From: Komagataeibacter sucrofermentans DSM 15973 | Lineage (GTDB): Bacteria; Pseudomonadota; Alphaproteobacteria; Acetobacterales; Acetobacteraceae | DNA: 64,000 bases | Reading direction: 5' to 3' | Assembly (NCBI RefSeq): GCF_040581405.1 | Contig: NZ_CP137157.1 | Span: 390,001 to 454,000 of the forward strand | In this document: piece after piece, positions 24,995-33,876 of the stretch | How positions within the stretch are numbered: position 1 is the first letter of the stretch | How the letters are laid out: each line of letters begins with the position of its first letter | Notes under the pieces: generated by a model | What the model was told of the DNA's origin: nothing | Seen by the model: only the letters and a program-made list of their open reading frames with translations | Databases searched by the model: none | Position numbers and translations under genes: made by a program

Positions 24995-27079
24995 ATGGAA
25001 GTCATGAGCAATCATATTTATGAACTGAAGGTGTATGATCCCTTCCTACTCGTCGGTGCGCTGATCGTATGCGTAACAGGCGCGTGGATTACGATGCGGC
25101 TGGTAACACGGGTCGCGCAGACCCATGGCCGCCAGCGCCTGGGCTGGTACTGCCTTGCCAGCATGGCAGGGGCGAGTTTTGTGTGGTGCACGCATTTTGC
25201 CGCCATGCTGGCCTATCATTGCAATGCCCAGGTGCATCTTGACCCGCTGCGCACGGGGGTTTCGCTACTGGTCATGCTGGGCGCGATGCCGCTGGCGGTG
25301 ATGCTGGCGGTGCGCCTGTATGGTCGTGGCGGCTGCATGGTTGGCGGCGTCGTGCTCGGGCTGGGCATTGCCGGCATGCATTATATCGGCATGGCCGCCT
25401 ACCGGCTTGATGCGCTCGTGGCCTGGAACGGGCTGCTTGTGGTCGCCTCCGTGCTGATTGGTGCGGGCTGCTCCGCCACGGCCCTGATGCTGGCGTTGCG
25501 CCCGGTCAATCCGCGCCGCGAGATCGAGACGACGCTGGCCCTTGTCGGCGCGGTTGCCGGGCTGCATTTTACCGGCATGGAGGCCATGCGTGTTGTGGCC
25601 ATGCCGCAGCACATGCTGGCTGTACATGATAACGGGCAGTTCCTGGCGCTGGGGGTGTCGGTCATTGGCGGCACGATGCTCATGCTCATTGCCGGTATCG
25701 CCTCGTTTGTCATTGATGGCAGCGTGCGGCAGGAGTCCTATGAGGAACTGCATCGCATGGCCATGTCGGACGGGCTGACCGGCCTGCCCAACCGCATCAG
25801 CTTCAACGAGCGGCTGCACAACGAGGTCAGCCGGGCCGACCGCGATGGCGAACAGTTTGCCGTCATCGGCATCGACCTGAACAAGTTCAAGGAAATCAAC
25901 GATACCCGCGGTCATGCGGCGGGCGATATCGTGCTGACCACGCTGGCCGAGCGCTTCAGCGCGCTGCTTGCGGATGGCGAGTTCGTGGCCCGCCTTGGTG
26001 GTGATGAGTTCATCGCCATTCACCGCACGTCCGACAGCGCGGAACTGCATGGTTTTGTCGAGCGGATCCAGCAGGCGCTCAACCAGCCGATCCCCATCGA
26101 GGATTACGTGGTGACAAGCGGCGGCAGTATTGGCGTTGCGGTCTATCCCGTCGATGCGAGCGACAGCGAGACCCTGATCTCGCGCGCGGACATGGCCATG
26201 TACCGCGCCAAGACCGATCCGCACCACACCATCTGGTACTATGAAAGCGCGCTTGACCAGAACATGCGCGCGCGCCGCGCCCTTGGCGAAGACCTGAAGG
26301 TCGCCATGAATAGCGGGCAGCTCTCGCTGTTCTATCAGGTGCAGACCGTGGTGGCGACGGGCGAGGTCTCGGGCTACGAGGCGCTACTGCGCTGGGAGCA
26401 CCCCGAACGCGGCGCCATCGCCCCCCCCGAGATCCTGCAGCTTGCCGATGAGAACGGCCTCATCATCAAACTCGGCGAATGGGTGCTGCAGACAGCCTGT
26501 GAGGCAGCCGCAGGGTGGAACGAGAACGTCCGGGTTGCGGTCAATATGTCCGCTGCCCAGTTCCTCCAGCCCCGCTTCGTTGTGGCCGTGCAGGAAAATC
26601 TTGCCCGCAGCGGGCTTGCTGCCGACCGTCTGGTCATCGAGATCACGGAAGAAACCGTGCAGCGCAATCCTGACCGCGCGCTGGCCATGGCCAACAGCCT
26701 GCAGGCCCTTGGGGTGCGCCTCGCCCTTGATGAGTTTGGCGGCACCCATTCGGTGCTGCACATGCTGCGCGCGTTCCCTTTCAGCAAGCTCAAGATCGAC
26801 CGTTCGCTCATGCAGCAGGTCGATACCGACCCGGTGGTGGCGCAGCTTGTGCGCTCCATCCTGCTCATGGGCCACGCGCTGCGCATCTCGGTTCTGGCCC
26901 AGGGGATCGAAACGAGGGGCCAGTTCAGCATCGCCTCCGCCGAAGGGTGTGACGAAGGCCAGGGTTACCTGATCGGCCACCCCGCGCAGTCGGCCCAGGC
27001 AGCGGCCACGATCGGTGGCGGATCTTTCGCCAGTTCCATACGCGCCGTCCCATCTCCCGCCTTCAGCCCCGAGATCTGA
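24995..27079 (+). CDS. MHYT-GGDEF-EAL cyclic-di-GMP protein with altered EAL site
   Basis: A 694-residue inner-membrane signalling protein. The N-terminal 250 residues form a seven-helix MHYT sensor, with motif versions in C-T-H-F-A-A-M, G-M-H-Y-I-G-M and G-L-H-F-T-G-M that may bind copper and sense oxygen, CO or NO. The GGDEF domain has R-L-G-G-D-E-F (335-339 intact), but the RxxD inhibition site is absent. The EAL domain keeps E-A-L (462-464) and L-K-I-D, but D-D-F-G-T-G is D-E-F-G-G-T (from 579) and E-G-V-E is Q-G-I-E, so phosphodiesterase activity is doubtful. It probably makes c-di-GMP. The next gene begins 16 bases after its stop. Start is 24995 or 25004. Confidence 0.92.
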   Translation: MEVMSNHIYELKVYDPFLLVGALIVCVTGAWITMRLVTRVAQTHGRQRLGWYCLASMAGASFVWCTHFAAMLAYHCNAQVHLDPLRTGVSLLVMLGAMPLAVMLAVRLYGRGGCMVGGVVLGLGIAGMHYIGMAAYRLDALVAWNGLLVVASVLIGAGCSATALMLALRPVNPRREIETTLALVGAVAGLHFTGMEAMRVVAMPQHMLAVHDNGQFLALGVSVIGGTMLMLIAGIASFVIDGSVRQESYEELHRMAMSDGLTGLPNRISFNERLHNEVSRADRDGEQFAVIGIDLNKFKEINDTRGHAAGDIVLTTLAERFSALLADGEFVARLGGDEFIAIHRTSDSAELHGFVERIQQALNQPIPIEDYVVTSGGSIGVAVYPVDASDSETLISRADMAMYRAKTDPHHTIWYYESALDQNMRARRALGEDLKVAMNSGQLSLFYQVQTVVATGEVSGYEALLRWEHPERGAIAPPEILQLADENGLIIKLGEWVLQTACEAAAGWNENVRVAVNMSAAQFLQPRFVVAVQENLARSGLAADRLVIEITEETVQRNPDRALAMANSLQALGVRLALDEFGGTHSVLHMLRAFPFSKLKIDRSLMQQVDTDPVVAQLVRSILLMGHALRISVLAQGIETRGQFSIASAEGCDEGQGYLIGHPAQSAQAAATIGGGSFASSIRAVPSPAFSPEI

Positions 27080-27095
27080 GAGGCGCGAATTTTTC

Positions 27096-29375
27096 ATGAA
27101 ACAGCAAGAGCATGTAATGAACCCTCACGATGCCTCCGCGATGACATCTGTACAGACCCCGCCCGGTGAACTTGACATGACCGCCGATGTCAGCCTCCAG
27201 CTGCTTGAGCAGGCGACGGATGGCGTGGTCATCATCAACGAGCGCAACGAGGTGATCTTTTTCAATCCGGCGGCTGAGAAACTGTGGGGCTATTCCGAGG
27301 CCGAAGTGCTGGGGCGCAACGTGAGCTGCCTCGTGCCATCGGTCTATCGTGGCGATCATGACAGCTATATCGACAAGAACCGCAAGACGGGCATGAACCG
27401 CATTGTCGGCACCTCGCGTGAGGTCACGTTCGAGAACAAGGCGGGTGACTACATCTCGGGCGAGATGTCGATCTCGACCGCGCTGCTCGGCCCGGAAAAG
27501 AAACGCTATTACATGGCCTTCATGAAAGGCGTGACCGAGGAGAGCCACCGCCGCAAGCTGCTCGACCTGCAGAATACGGTGTTCCAGGCCATCTCCAACG
27601 ACATGCTTGTTGAAGACGTGGCCGATCTGGTGTGCCGCGAGGTGGAAAGCTTCGTGCCCAACACGGTCTCGGTCATCATCCTGCTGGATGAGAACAACCG
27701 CCTGAGCATCCTGTCCGGCCCCGGCCTGCCGCGCCGTTATGCCGCAGCACTCGAGAACATGGCCCTGACCGAAGGCGACCTTGCGGCGCTGGGCAATGAC
27801 CTGTCGGAAGCCAACAGCATCGTGTGGGACAGCTACCGCTCGCTCGGCATCTCGCTGGGGCTGCACAACTGCTGGGCCTCGGCCATCAAATCGCGCAACG
27901 GGCGCATTTCGGGCATTTTCGCGCTATATTCGCGCAACCAGTACAAGCTGAGCGACTGGCCGCAGAAGATCGTGTCGGGCTGCGTGCCCTTCTGTAGCGT
28001 GGTGATCGAGAACTACGAGGCGCAGCAGCACATCGCCCAGCTTGCCAACCATGACTCGCTGACCGGCTTCCACAACCGCACCGCCATCCACAAGGTCATC
28101 AAGTCGATGATCGACCACCCGGGTGATAACGAGTTTGCGGTGTTCATGATCGATATCGACCGTTTCCGCGATATCAATGACACGCTCGGCCACATGAATG
28201 GCGATGCCTTCCTCAAGGCGGTGGCCCAGCGGCTCAGGGACCTGTCGCGCAGCAACTATATCCTCAGCCGATCGGGGGGGGACGAGTTCGTCATCGTCAT
28301 GCCCGACAGTGACGAGGCCAAGGCCGTGGCCTTTGCCGAAACCCTGATCAAGGCCATGCAGGAGCCCATCGAGATCGCGGGCAACCTGCTTGTCGTCTCC
28401 CTTGGCATCGGCATCAGCCTGTTCCCCGAGAACGGACCTGATAGCGAATCCCTGCTTGGCCATGCCGAGATTGCCATGCGCCGGTGCAAGAAGGAGGCGC
28501 GCGGCGGATACTGCGTGTCCAGCACGGCCGACAACCGTGCCGCACAGGACCGGCTGCTGCTGGGCTCGGCGCTGCGTGATTCACTGGCCAAGGGCATGCT
28601 CAACCTGCACTATCAGCCGCAGGTCGATATCAAGACCGGCAAGCTGTATGGCGTTGAGGCGCTCTCGCGGTGGAAGCACCCGACGCTGGGCAACATCTAT
28701 CCATCGCGCTTCATCGCGGTGGCGGAAGATACCGGGCAGATCGAGGCCATCGGCACCTGGTCGCTCGAAGAGGCGACAAAACAGATCATCGACTGGGAGC
28801 GCGCCGGGCTTTACGTGCCGACCGTTTCGGTCAACCTGTCGGCTGCCCATTTTCGCAATCGCGGGCTGCCCGCGCTGATCGAGCGCATCCTCAAGGATCG
28901 TCAGATCTCGCCGGAACGCCTGTGCGTGGAAATTACGGAAAGCGTGATGATGGATGAAAACGAGGATACGATGGAAGGCCTCGCCGCCATCCGCAACCTC
29001 GGCGTTGGTCTGTCGATGGATGATTTCGGCACGGGATATTCGTCGCTCTCCAGGCTGACGCGCCTGCCGCTGACCGAGATCAAGATCGACCGCAGCTTCA
29101 TCATGAACCTTGACCATGACCCCAATGCCCAGGCCGTGACCACGGCGGTGATCGGTATTGGCAACCGCCTGGGCATGACTGTCGTGACCGAGGGTGTCGA
29201 GACCGAGGCCCAGCTCAAGCTGCTGCAGGGGCTGAACTGCGATGTGGTGCAGGGCTATCTGTTCGCACGGCCGATGCCGTCGGCGGAGCTGCTTGAATGG
29301 TCACAGGGGCCTGCCAAGACCCTTACGCTCGAACTTGTCGCCTCTGATGAGGCCGAAAGCAAAACGAAGAAATAG
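27096..29375 (+). CDS. PAS-GAF-GGDEF-EAL cyclic-di-GMP enzyme, both motifs intact
   Basis: A 759-residue cytosolic protein. PAS (about 30-140) resembles E. coli DosP PAS-A (V-I-F-F-N-P-A-A-E-K-L-W-G-Y), but the position of the haem His in DosP (Y-I-R-H-N-R-E) reads S-Y-I-D-K-N-R-K, so the same haem ligand is missing. A GAF-like domain spans about 155-320. GGDEF (394-398) is intact; the I-site position reads R-S-N-Y. EAL keeps E-A-L (521-523), N-L-S, E-I-T-E, D-D-F-G-T-G-Y-S (642), K-I-D-R and E-G-V-E-T. It could be cyclase, phosphodiesterase or both. ATG 27096 follows GAGAGG, 16 bases after the previous stop. Confidence 0.94.
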   Translation: MKQQEHVMNPHDASAMTSVQTPPGELDMTADVSLQLLEQATDGVVIINERNEVIFFNPAAEKLWGYSEAEVLGRNVSCLVPSVYRGDHDSYIDKNRKTGMNRIVGTSREVTFENKAGDYISGEMSISTALLGPEKKRYYMAFMKGVTEESHRRKLLDLQNTVFQAISNDMLVEDVADLVCREVESFVPNTVSVIILLDENNRLSILSGPGLPRRYAAALENMALTEGDLAALGNDLSEANSIVWDSYRSLGISLGLHNCWASAIKSRNGRISGIFALYSRNQYKLSDWPQKIVSGCVPFCSVVIENYEAQQHIAQLANHDSLTGFHNRTAIHKVIKSMIDHPGDNEFAVFMIDIDRFRDINDTLGHMNGDAFLKAVAQRLRDLSRSNYILSRSGGDEFVIVMPDSDEAKAVAFAETLIKAMQEPIEIAGNLLVVSLGIGISLFPENGPDSESLLGHAEIAMRRCKKEARGGYCVSSTADNRAAQDRLLLGSALRDSLAKGMLNLHYQPQVDIKTGKLYGVEALSRWKHPTLGNIYPSRFIAVAEDTGQIEAIGTWSLEEATKQIIDWERAGLYVPTVSVNLSAAHFRNRGLPALIERILKDRQISPERLCVEITESVMMDENEDTMEGLAAIRNLGVGLSMDDFGTGYSSLSRLTRLPLTEIKIDRSFIMNLDHDPNAQAVTTAVIGIGNRLGMTVVTEGVETEAQLKLLQGLNCDVVQGYLFARPMPSAELLEWSQGPAKTLTLELVASDEAESKTKK

Positions 29376-29449
29376 TTTCGCCACGAATTTTGGCTTGTTC
29401 GCTGTTCCCGTGCCTGGTTGGAAACAGGCCTGCTTAACCTTGGATCCCT

Positions 29450-31672
29450 ATGAAAACGCAGAAACCTTCCCCTTCGCCAGCTGTTGTGGCCATTCCTGAA
29501 ATCAGTTTTGAACTGTTGCATCAGGCGCATGATGGCATGGTCATCATCGATGATCATAACACCATCCTCTATGCCAACCCCGCAGCCGAGACGTTATGGG
29601 GCTACGACCCTGGCACGCTTGTGGGGCGCTCCGTGGGGGAACTCATGGCCGCGTCGGTGGAGAATGGGGCAGCACCCTTTGACATCAACGCCTCGATCAA
29701 GGCTGTGGAGCCGGTCTCGGGAGAGGTCACGTTCGAGAACCGCAGCGGCGACTACATCTCCGCCGAGGTCAGCCTGACGGCGGCGCGGGTAGGGGTCGAT
29801 GGACGCCGCTACCGCCTGATGATGGTGCATGGCATTACCGGCGCGGGCCATCGCAGCCGGGTGGTCGAGCTGCAGAATACGGTGTTCCGCTCGCTGTCGA
29901 GCGAGATCCAGATCCAGGACGTGGCGGACATGGTCTGCCGCGAGGTCGAGACGCTGGTGCCCAATACGGTTGCCGTGCTGATCCTGCTCGATGAGCAGAA
30001 CCGGCTGCGCATCCTTTCAGGCCCCGGCATGCCACGCCGCTTTGCCGCGGCCCTGGAAGACATGCGCCTGACCGAGGCCGATATTGCCGCCCTTGCCAAT
30101 GACCTGAACGAGGCGACGACCATCGTCTGGGACAGCTACCGCTCGGTTGGCATCTCGCTGGGGCTGCACCATTGCTGGGCTTCGGCCATCCGCACGCGCA
30201 ACGGGCGCATTACCGGCATCTTCGCGCTGTATTCGCGCTCCGAGCGCAACCGTGGCGGCTGGCCCGCGCAGATCGTGAACAGCTGCGTGCCGTTCTGTGG
30301 CGTGCTGATCGAGCAGCATGAGGCGCGCCAGCACATCTCGCAGCTGTCGAACTACGACCCGCTGACCGGCTTCCTCAACCGCACGGCGGTGCACAAGGTC
30401 ATCCGCTCGCTGATCGGCCAGCCGGGGGATAATCATTTCGCGCTGTACATGATCGATATCGACCGCTTCCGTGATATCAACGACGCGCTGGGCCATATCA
30501 ATGGCGATGGGTTCCTGAAATCCGTTTCCGAGCGGCTCAAGGGTGTTTCGCGCAGCAATTACGTGCTCAGCCGTTCCGGCCCGAACGAGTTCCTGATCAT
30601 CGTGCCCAACACGCGGCGGGAGGAGGCGCTCAAATTCGCCGATATGTTGCATGGCTGCGTCAAGCAGCCCATCGAGATCGGTGGCAACATGATCGTGCCG
30701 ACGCTGGGCATCGGCATCAGCCTGTTCCCTGAAAACGGGCCGGATGGCGAATCCCTGCTCAGCTATGCCGAGCAGGCCATGCGGCAGGCCAAGCGCTCGG
30801 GGCTGGGCGTGACCCACCTCGCGCGCTCGGAAGACAACAAGGCCGCGCAGGACCGGCTGCTGCTCGGCTCGGCGCTGCGTGAATCGCTGGCGCAGGGGCT
30901 GCTCAACCTGCAGTACCAGCCGCAGATCGACGTGCGCAACAACACGCTGTATGGCGTGGAAGCGCTCTCGCGGTGGAACCACCCCACGCTGGGCAACATC
31001 TATCCCTCGCGCTTCATTGCCGTGGCGGAGGAAACCGGGCAGATCGAGGCCATCGGCACCTGGTCGCTCGAGCGCGCCGTAAAGCAGATCCTTGAATGGG
31101 ACGCCCACGGCATTTACGTGCCCACGGTGGCGGTCAACCTTTCCGCCGGGCATTTCCGCAACCGCAATCTGCCCGGCTTCATTGCCCGCCTGCTCAGTGA
31201 CAGCAAGCTCGAGCCCCATCGCCTGACGGTCGAGATTACCGAGAGCGTGATGATGACTGAAAACGAGGACACGAACATGGTCCTCCAGTCCATCCGCAAC
31301 CTTGGCGTGGCGCTGTCGATGGATGATTTCGGCACGGGGTATTCGTCGCTTTCCAGGCTGACGCGCCTGCCGCTGACCGAGATCAAGATCGACCGCAGCT
31401 TCATCATGAACCTCGAGCATGACGCCAACGCCCAGGCCGTGACCACGGCGGTGATCGGCATTGGCGGCCGTCTTGGCATGACGGTGGTGACCGAAGGCGT
31501 GGAAACCGTGCGCCAGCTTGACCTGCTGTGCCAGCTTGGGTGCGATGTGGTGCAGGGCTACCTGTTCGCCCGCCCCATGCCGCCTGAAAAACTTGAGGAA
31601 TGGCTGCGTGATGACCGCCTCGCCGCCGTGCTGAAGGAAGCCAAGGAAAGCCGCGCCGCCGCCAGCGAATAA
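29450..31672 (+). CDS. PAS-GAF-GGDEF-EAL protein, GGDEF degenerate (likely phosphodiesterase)
   Basis: A 740-residue paralogue of the preceding gene, colinear over its whole length. PAS (about 15-120) is shorter in the loop before the sheet and has no candidate haem His. GAF-like domain about 135-300. The cyclase motif reads G-P-N-E-F (377-381), so synthesis should be lost. The EAL domain keeps E-A-L (504-506), N-L-S, E-I-T-E, D-D-F-G-T-G-Y-S (625) and E-G-V-E-T, so hydrolysis of c-di-GMP is expected. It follows after 74 bases on the same strand; a terminator lies beyond. In cellulose-making relatives such pairs set the c-di-GMP level seen by cellulose synthase; no bcs gene is in the window. 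Confidence 0.94.
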   Translation: MKTQKPSPSPAVVAIPEISFELLHQAHDGMVIIDDHNTILYANPAAETLWGYDPGTLVGRSVGELMAASVENGAAPFDINASIKAVEPVSGEVTFENRSGDYISAEVSLTAARVGVDGRRYRLMMVHGITGAGHRSRVVELQNTVFRSLSSEIQIQDVADMVCREVETLVPNTVAVLILLDEQNRLRILSGPGMPRRFAAALEDMRLTEADIAALANDLNEATTIVWDSYRSVGISLGLHHCWASAIRTRNGRITGIFALYSRSERNRGGWPAQIVNSCVPFCGVLIEQHEARQHISQLSNYDPLTGFLNRTAVHKVIRSLIGQPGDNHFALYMIDIDRFRDINDALGHINGDGFLKSVSERLKGVSRSNYVLSRSGPNEFLIIVPNTRREEALKFADMLHGCVKQPIEIGGNMIVPTLGIGISLFPENGPDGESLLSYAEQAMRQAKRSGLGVTHLARSEDNKAAQDRLLLGSALRESLAQGLLNLQYQPQIDVRNNTLYGVEALSRWNHPTLGNIYPSRFIAVAEETGQIEAIGTWSLERAVKQILEWDAHGIYVPTVAVNLSAGHFRNRNLPGFIARLLSDSKLEPHRLTVEITESVMMTENEDTNMVLQSIRNLGVALSMDDFGTGYSSLSRLTRLPLTEIKIDRSFIMNLEHDANAQAVTTAVIGIGGRLGMTVVTEGVETVRQLDLLCQLGCDVVQGYLFARPMPPEKLEEWLRDDRLAAVLKEAKESRAAASE

Positions 31673-31703
31673 GGCGCGGCCCTGCATCGGTAAGCCTGAT
31701 CCG

Positions 31704-31733
31704 CACCCCGGCCCGCAAGAGCCGGGGTGTTCT
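31704..31733 (+). terminator. Terminator after the c-di-GMP gene row
   Basis: CACCCCGGC (31704-31712), loop CCGCAAGA, GCCGGGGTG (31721-31729), then TTCT. A perfect nine-base stem 31 bases after the last stop. Confidence 0.65.
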
Positions 31734-31848
31734 GGTATGGGCGGTTTGCACGGGGGCGGGCGCATGCCATACAAACAGGACCAGCAATCCCCTGCGCCCG
31801 CCTGCCGCATGCGGCCGGTTGCGGGTTTATGGCCACAGGATGATCCCC

Positions 31849-33189
31849 ATGACCCTACCCATTTTTGATCTCTGTCTGAAAAATGGCAGCGTTGTCCTGC
31901 CTGACGCCACGGTCGTGACCGATGTTTACGTGCGTGACGGGCGTATCGCCCGTATTGGCGGGCAGGGTGACGCGGGCCGGGTCATTGACTGCACGGGGCT
32001 GACCGTGCTGCCCGGCGTGATCGACACGCAGGTGCATTTTCGCGAGCCGGGGCTGACGGCGGCGGAAGACCTGGCCACCGGCAGCCTTGCTGCCGTGATG
32101 GGTGGCGTGACCGCCGTATTTGAAATGCCCAACACCAAGCCGCCCACCGACTGCCCCGAGGCGGTGGTGGCCAAGCTTGAACATGCGCGCGGGCGCATGT
32201 GGTGCGACCATGCCTTTTACGTGGGCGCCACGACCGATAACGCCGAGCGCTGCGCCGAGCTGGAAATGCTGCCGGGCACGGCGGGGATCAAGATCTTCAT
32301 GGGGTCTTCCACCGGCAGCCTGCTGGTGTCCGAGGATGCGGTGCTTGAGCGGGTGCTGCGCTCGGGCCGCCGCCGTGTCGCGATCCATGCCGAGGACGAG
32401 ACCCGCCTGCATGAGCGCCTGAACGAACGCAAGGCAGGCGACCCGTCGAGCCACCCGGTCTGGCGTGATGAGGAAACGGCCCTGCGCGCCACGCGGCGCA
32501 TCGTGCAGCTTGCGCGGCGCACGGGGCGGCGCATCCATGTGCTGCACATCACCACCCCGGCCGAACTTGAGTTCCTGTCAGGCCACAAGGACATTGCGAG
32601 TTGCGAGGTGACGCCGCAGCACCTGACGCTGGCAGGCGAGGACGCCTATGCCCGCCTCGGCACGCTGGCGCAGATGAACCCGCCCATCCGTGGCCAGAAA
32701 TATCGCGACGGGCTGTGGTACTGGATGGGGCAGGGCGTGCCCGATATCATCGGCTCCGACCATGCGCCCCATCCGCTGGCGGCCAAGCAGCGCGCGTATC
32801 CCGATACGCCTTCGGGCATGCCGGGGGTGCAGACCCTGCTGCCGCTCATGCTCAACCATGTGGCTCAGGGGCGGCTGTCGCTGCGCCGCCTGGTGGACAT
32901 GACATCAGCCGGTCCGCAGCGCCTGTTCGGGCTGGTGCGCAAGGGGCGCATCGCGGTGGGATATGACGCGGACTTTTCGGTCGTGGACCTTGGCGCGCGC
33001 TGGACGGTGCAGCAGGAATGGCTGGCCTCGAAATGTGGCTGGTCGCCTTTTGTGGGCGATGAACTGACCGGCCGCCCCATGGGCACCATCATCCGCGGCA
33101 ATGTGGTCATGTGGGAAAACCAGATCGCGCCCACCGCGCAGGGTGAGCCGCTGCTGTTTGAGGCAACAGACCGCCCGCGCGAAGCCTGA
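31849..33189 (+). CDS. pyrC: Dihydroorotase (class I)
   Basis: A 446-residue amidohydrolase that cyclises carbamoyl aspartate to dihydroorotate in pyrimidine synthesis. Metal-site motifs are D-T-Q-V-H-F-R-E-P-G, G-I-K-I-F-M-G with a Lys suited to carboxylation, H-A-E-D, L-H-I-T-T and G-S-D-H-A-P-H. Substrate-binding N-T-K-P-P is present. The length fits the long alphaproteobacterial form. ATG 31849 lies 9 bases after AGGA; upstream in-frame starts at 31819 and 31840 are less likely. It is convergent with the TetR gene, with 20 bases between stops. No other pyr gene is adjacent. Confidence 0.93.
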   Translation: MTLPIFDLCLKNGSVVLPDATVVTDVYVRDGRIARIGGQGDAGRVIDCTGLTVLPGVIDTQVHFREPGLTAAEDLATGSLAAVMGGVTAVFEMPNTKPPTDCPEAVVAKLEHARGRMWCDHAFYVGATTDNAERCAELEMLPGTAGIKIFMGSSTGSLLVSEDAVLERVLRSGRRRVAIHAEDETRLHERLNERKAGDPSSHPVWRDEETALRATRRIVQLARRTGRRIHVLHITTPAELEFLSGHKDIASCEVTPQHLTLAGEDAYARLGTLAQMNPPIRGQKYRDGLWYWMGQGVPDIIGSDHAPHPLAAKQRAYPDTPSGMPGVQTLLPLMLNHVAQGRLSLRRLVDMTSAGPQRLFGLVRKGRIAVGYDADFSVVDLGARWTVQQEWLASKCGWSPFVGDELTGRPMGTIIRGNVVMWENQIAPTAQGEPLLFEATDRPREA

Positions 33190-33209
33190 CAGCACGGATA
33201 AGGCGTCCG

Positions 33210-33809
33210 TTACGGGCACCCCGGTGGCGTGGGGTCCAGCAGGCCTGTCAGATAGGTCGAGACCCCTGCCGTGCTGCCCGGGCTGGCGACTTCCAGCAGG
33301 CTTATGCCCTCCACGATGGAAAGGATGGCGGCTGCCCGGCCCGGCTGGGCACCCGTGGGCGGTGTGGTCAGGCGTGAGTCGATCCACGCCATCCAGGCCC
33401 GGACTATATCGCGCGCGACGGTGTCATAGGGTTGCATCCCTCTGGCGCCACGGGCGATGACATCGGTCCATACCTGCATGAAGGGGGCCACATCCGCCTC
33501 ATGGGCAAGCGCGAGCACACGGGTCAGAAACTGCCCCGGTGACAGGCGTGGCCCCGTACTATGCTCCGCCAGCAGGTGGCTCAGGCGATTGCTGATTTCA
33601 TGCAGCACGGCCAGGATCATCTGCTCACGGGTCGTGAAATAATAAAGCAGCATGCGGTCGCTTGTGCCCAGCTTGGCCGCCAGCGCGCGCACGCTCATAT
33701 CCCCCAGCCCCTCATGCAGGACAATCGTCGCGATCTCGGCAGTCAGGGCCGCGTGGCGGGTCGCCTTGTCGCCCCGGGCGGCACGTGTGCGGTCTGCTGG
33801 CGTTTTCAT
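33210..33809 (-). CDS. TetR/AcrR family transcriptional regulator
   Basis: A 199-residue regulator. The N-terminal helix-turn-helix (about residues 20-65) reads L-G-D-M-S-V-R-A-L-A-A-K-L-G-T-S-D-R-M-L-L with the TetR-type Y-Y-F that follows the recognition helix. The C-terminal ligand-binding domain is not recognisable beyond the family. The gene is divergent from a small membrane protein, and two near-identical 18-base palindromes lie between them, the nearer only 7 bases from this start, so it should repress both itself and the neighbour. The ligand is unknown. Confidence 0.9.
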   Translation of the reverse strand: MKTPADRTRAARGDKATRHAALTAEIATIVLHEGLGDMSVRALAAKLGTSDRMLLYYFTTREQMILAVLHEISNRLSHLLAEHSTGPRLSPGQFLTRVLALAHEADVAPFMQVWTDVIARGARGMQPYDTVARDIVRAWMAWIDSRLTTPPTGAQPGRAAAILSIVEGISLLEVASPGSTAGVSTYLTGLLDPTPPGCP

Positions 33810-33816
33810 GCAGAAA

Positions 33817-33834
33817 ATGTAGCGCGTGCTACAT
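33817..33834. promoter_or_regulatory. TetR operator 1
   Basis: ATGTAGCGCGTGCTACAT: seven-base arms ATGTAGC/GCTACAT around GCGT, perfectly symmetric. It ends 7 bases from the TetR start codon and so overlaps its ribosome-binding region or transcription start. Confidence 0.75.
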
Positions 33835-33843
33835 GGTTCTGGT

Positions 33844-33861
33844 ATGTAGTGGGTGCTACAT
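33844..33861. promoter_or_regulatory. TetR operator 2
   Basis: ATGTAGTGGGTGCTACAT, the same palindrome with one mismatched pair, 27 bases centre to centre from operator 1. It lies just before the ribosome site of the membrane-protein gene. Confidence 0.75.
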
Positions 33862-33876
33862 ATGAAAGGACGAACC

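Noticed and set aside
27096-31672. Cellulose synthase (bcs) operon context for the c-di-GMP genes
   Set aside because: No bcs, cellulase or beta-glucosidase gene is present in the window. The link to cellulose is only by analogy with related bacteria.
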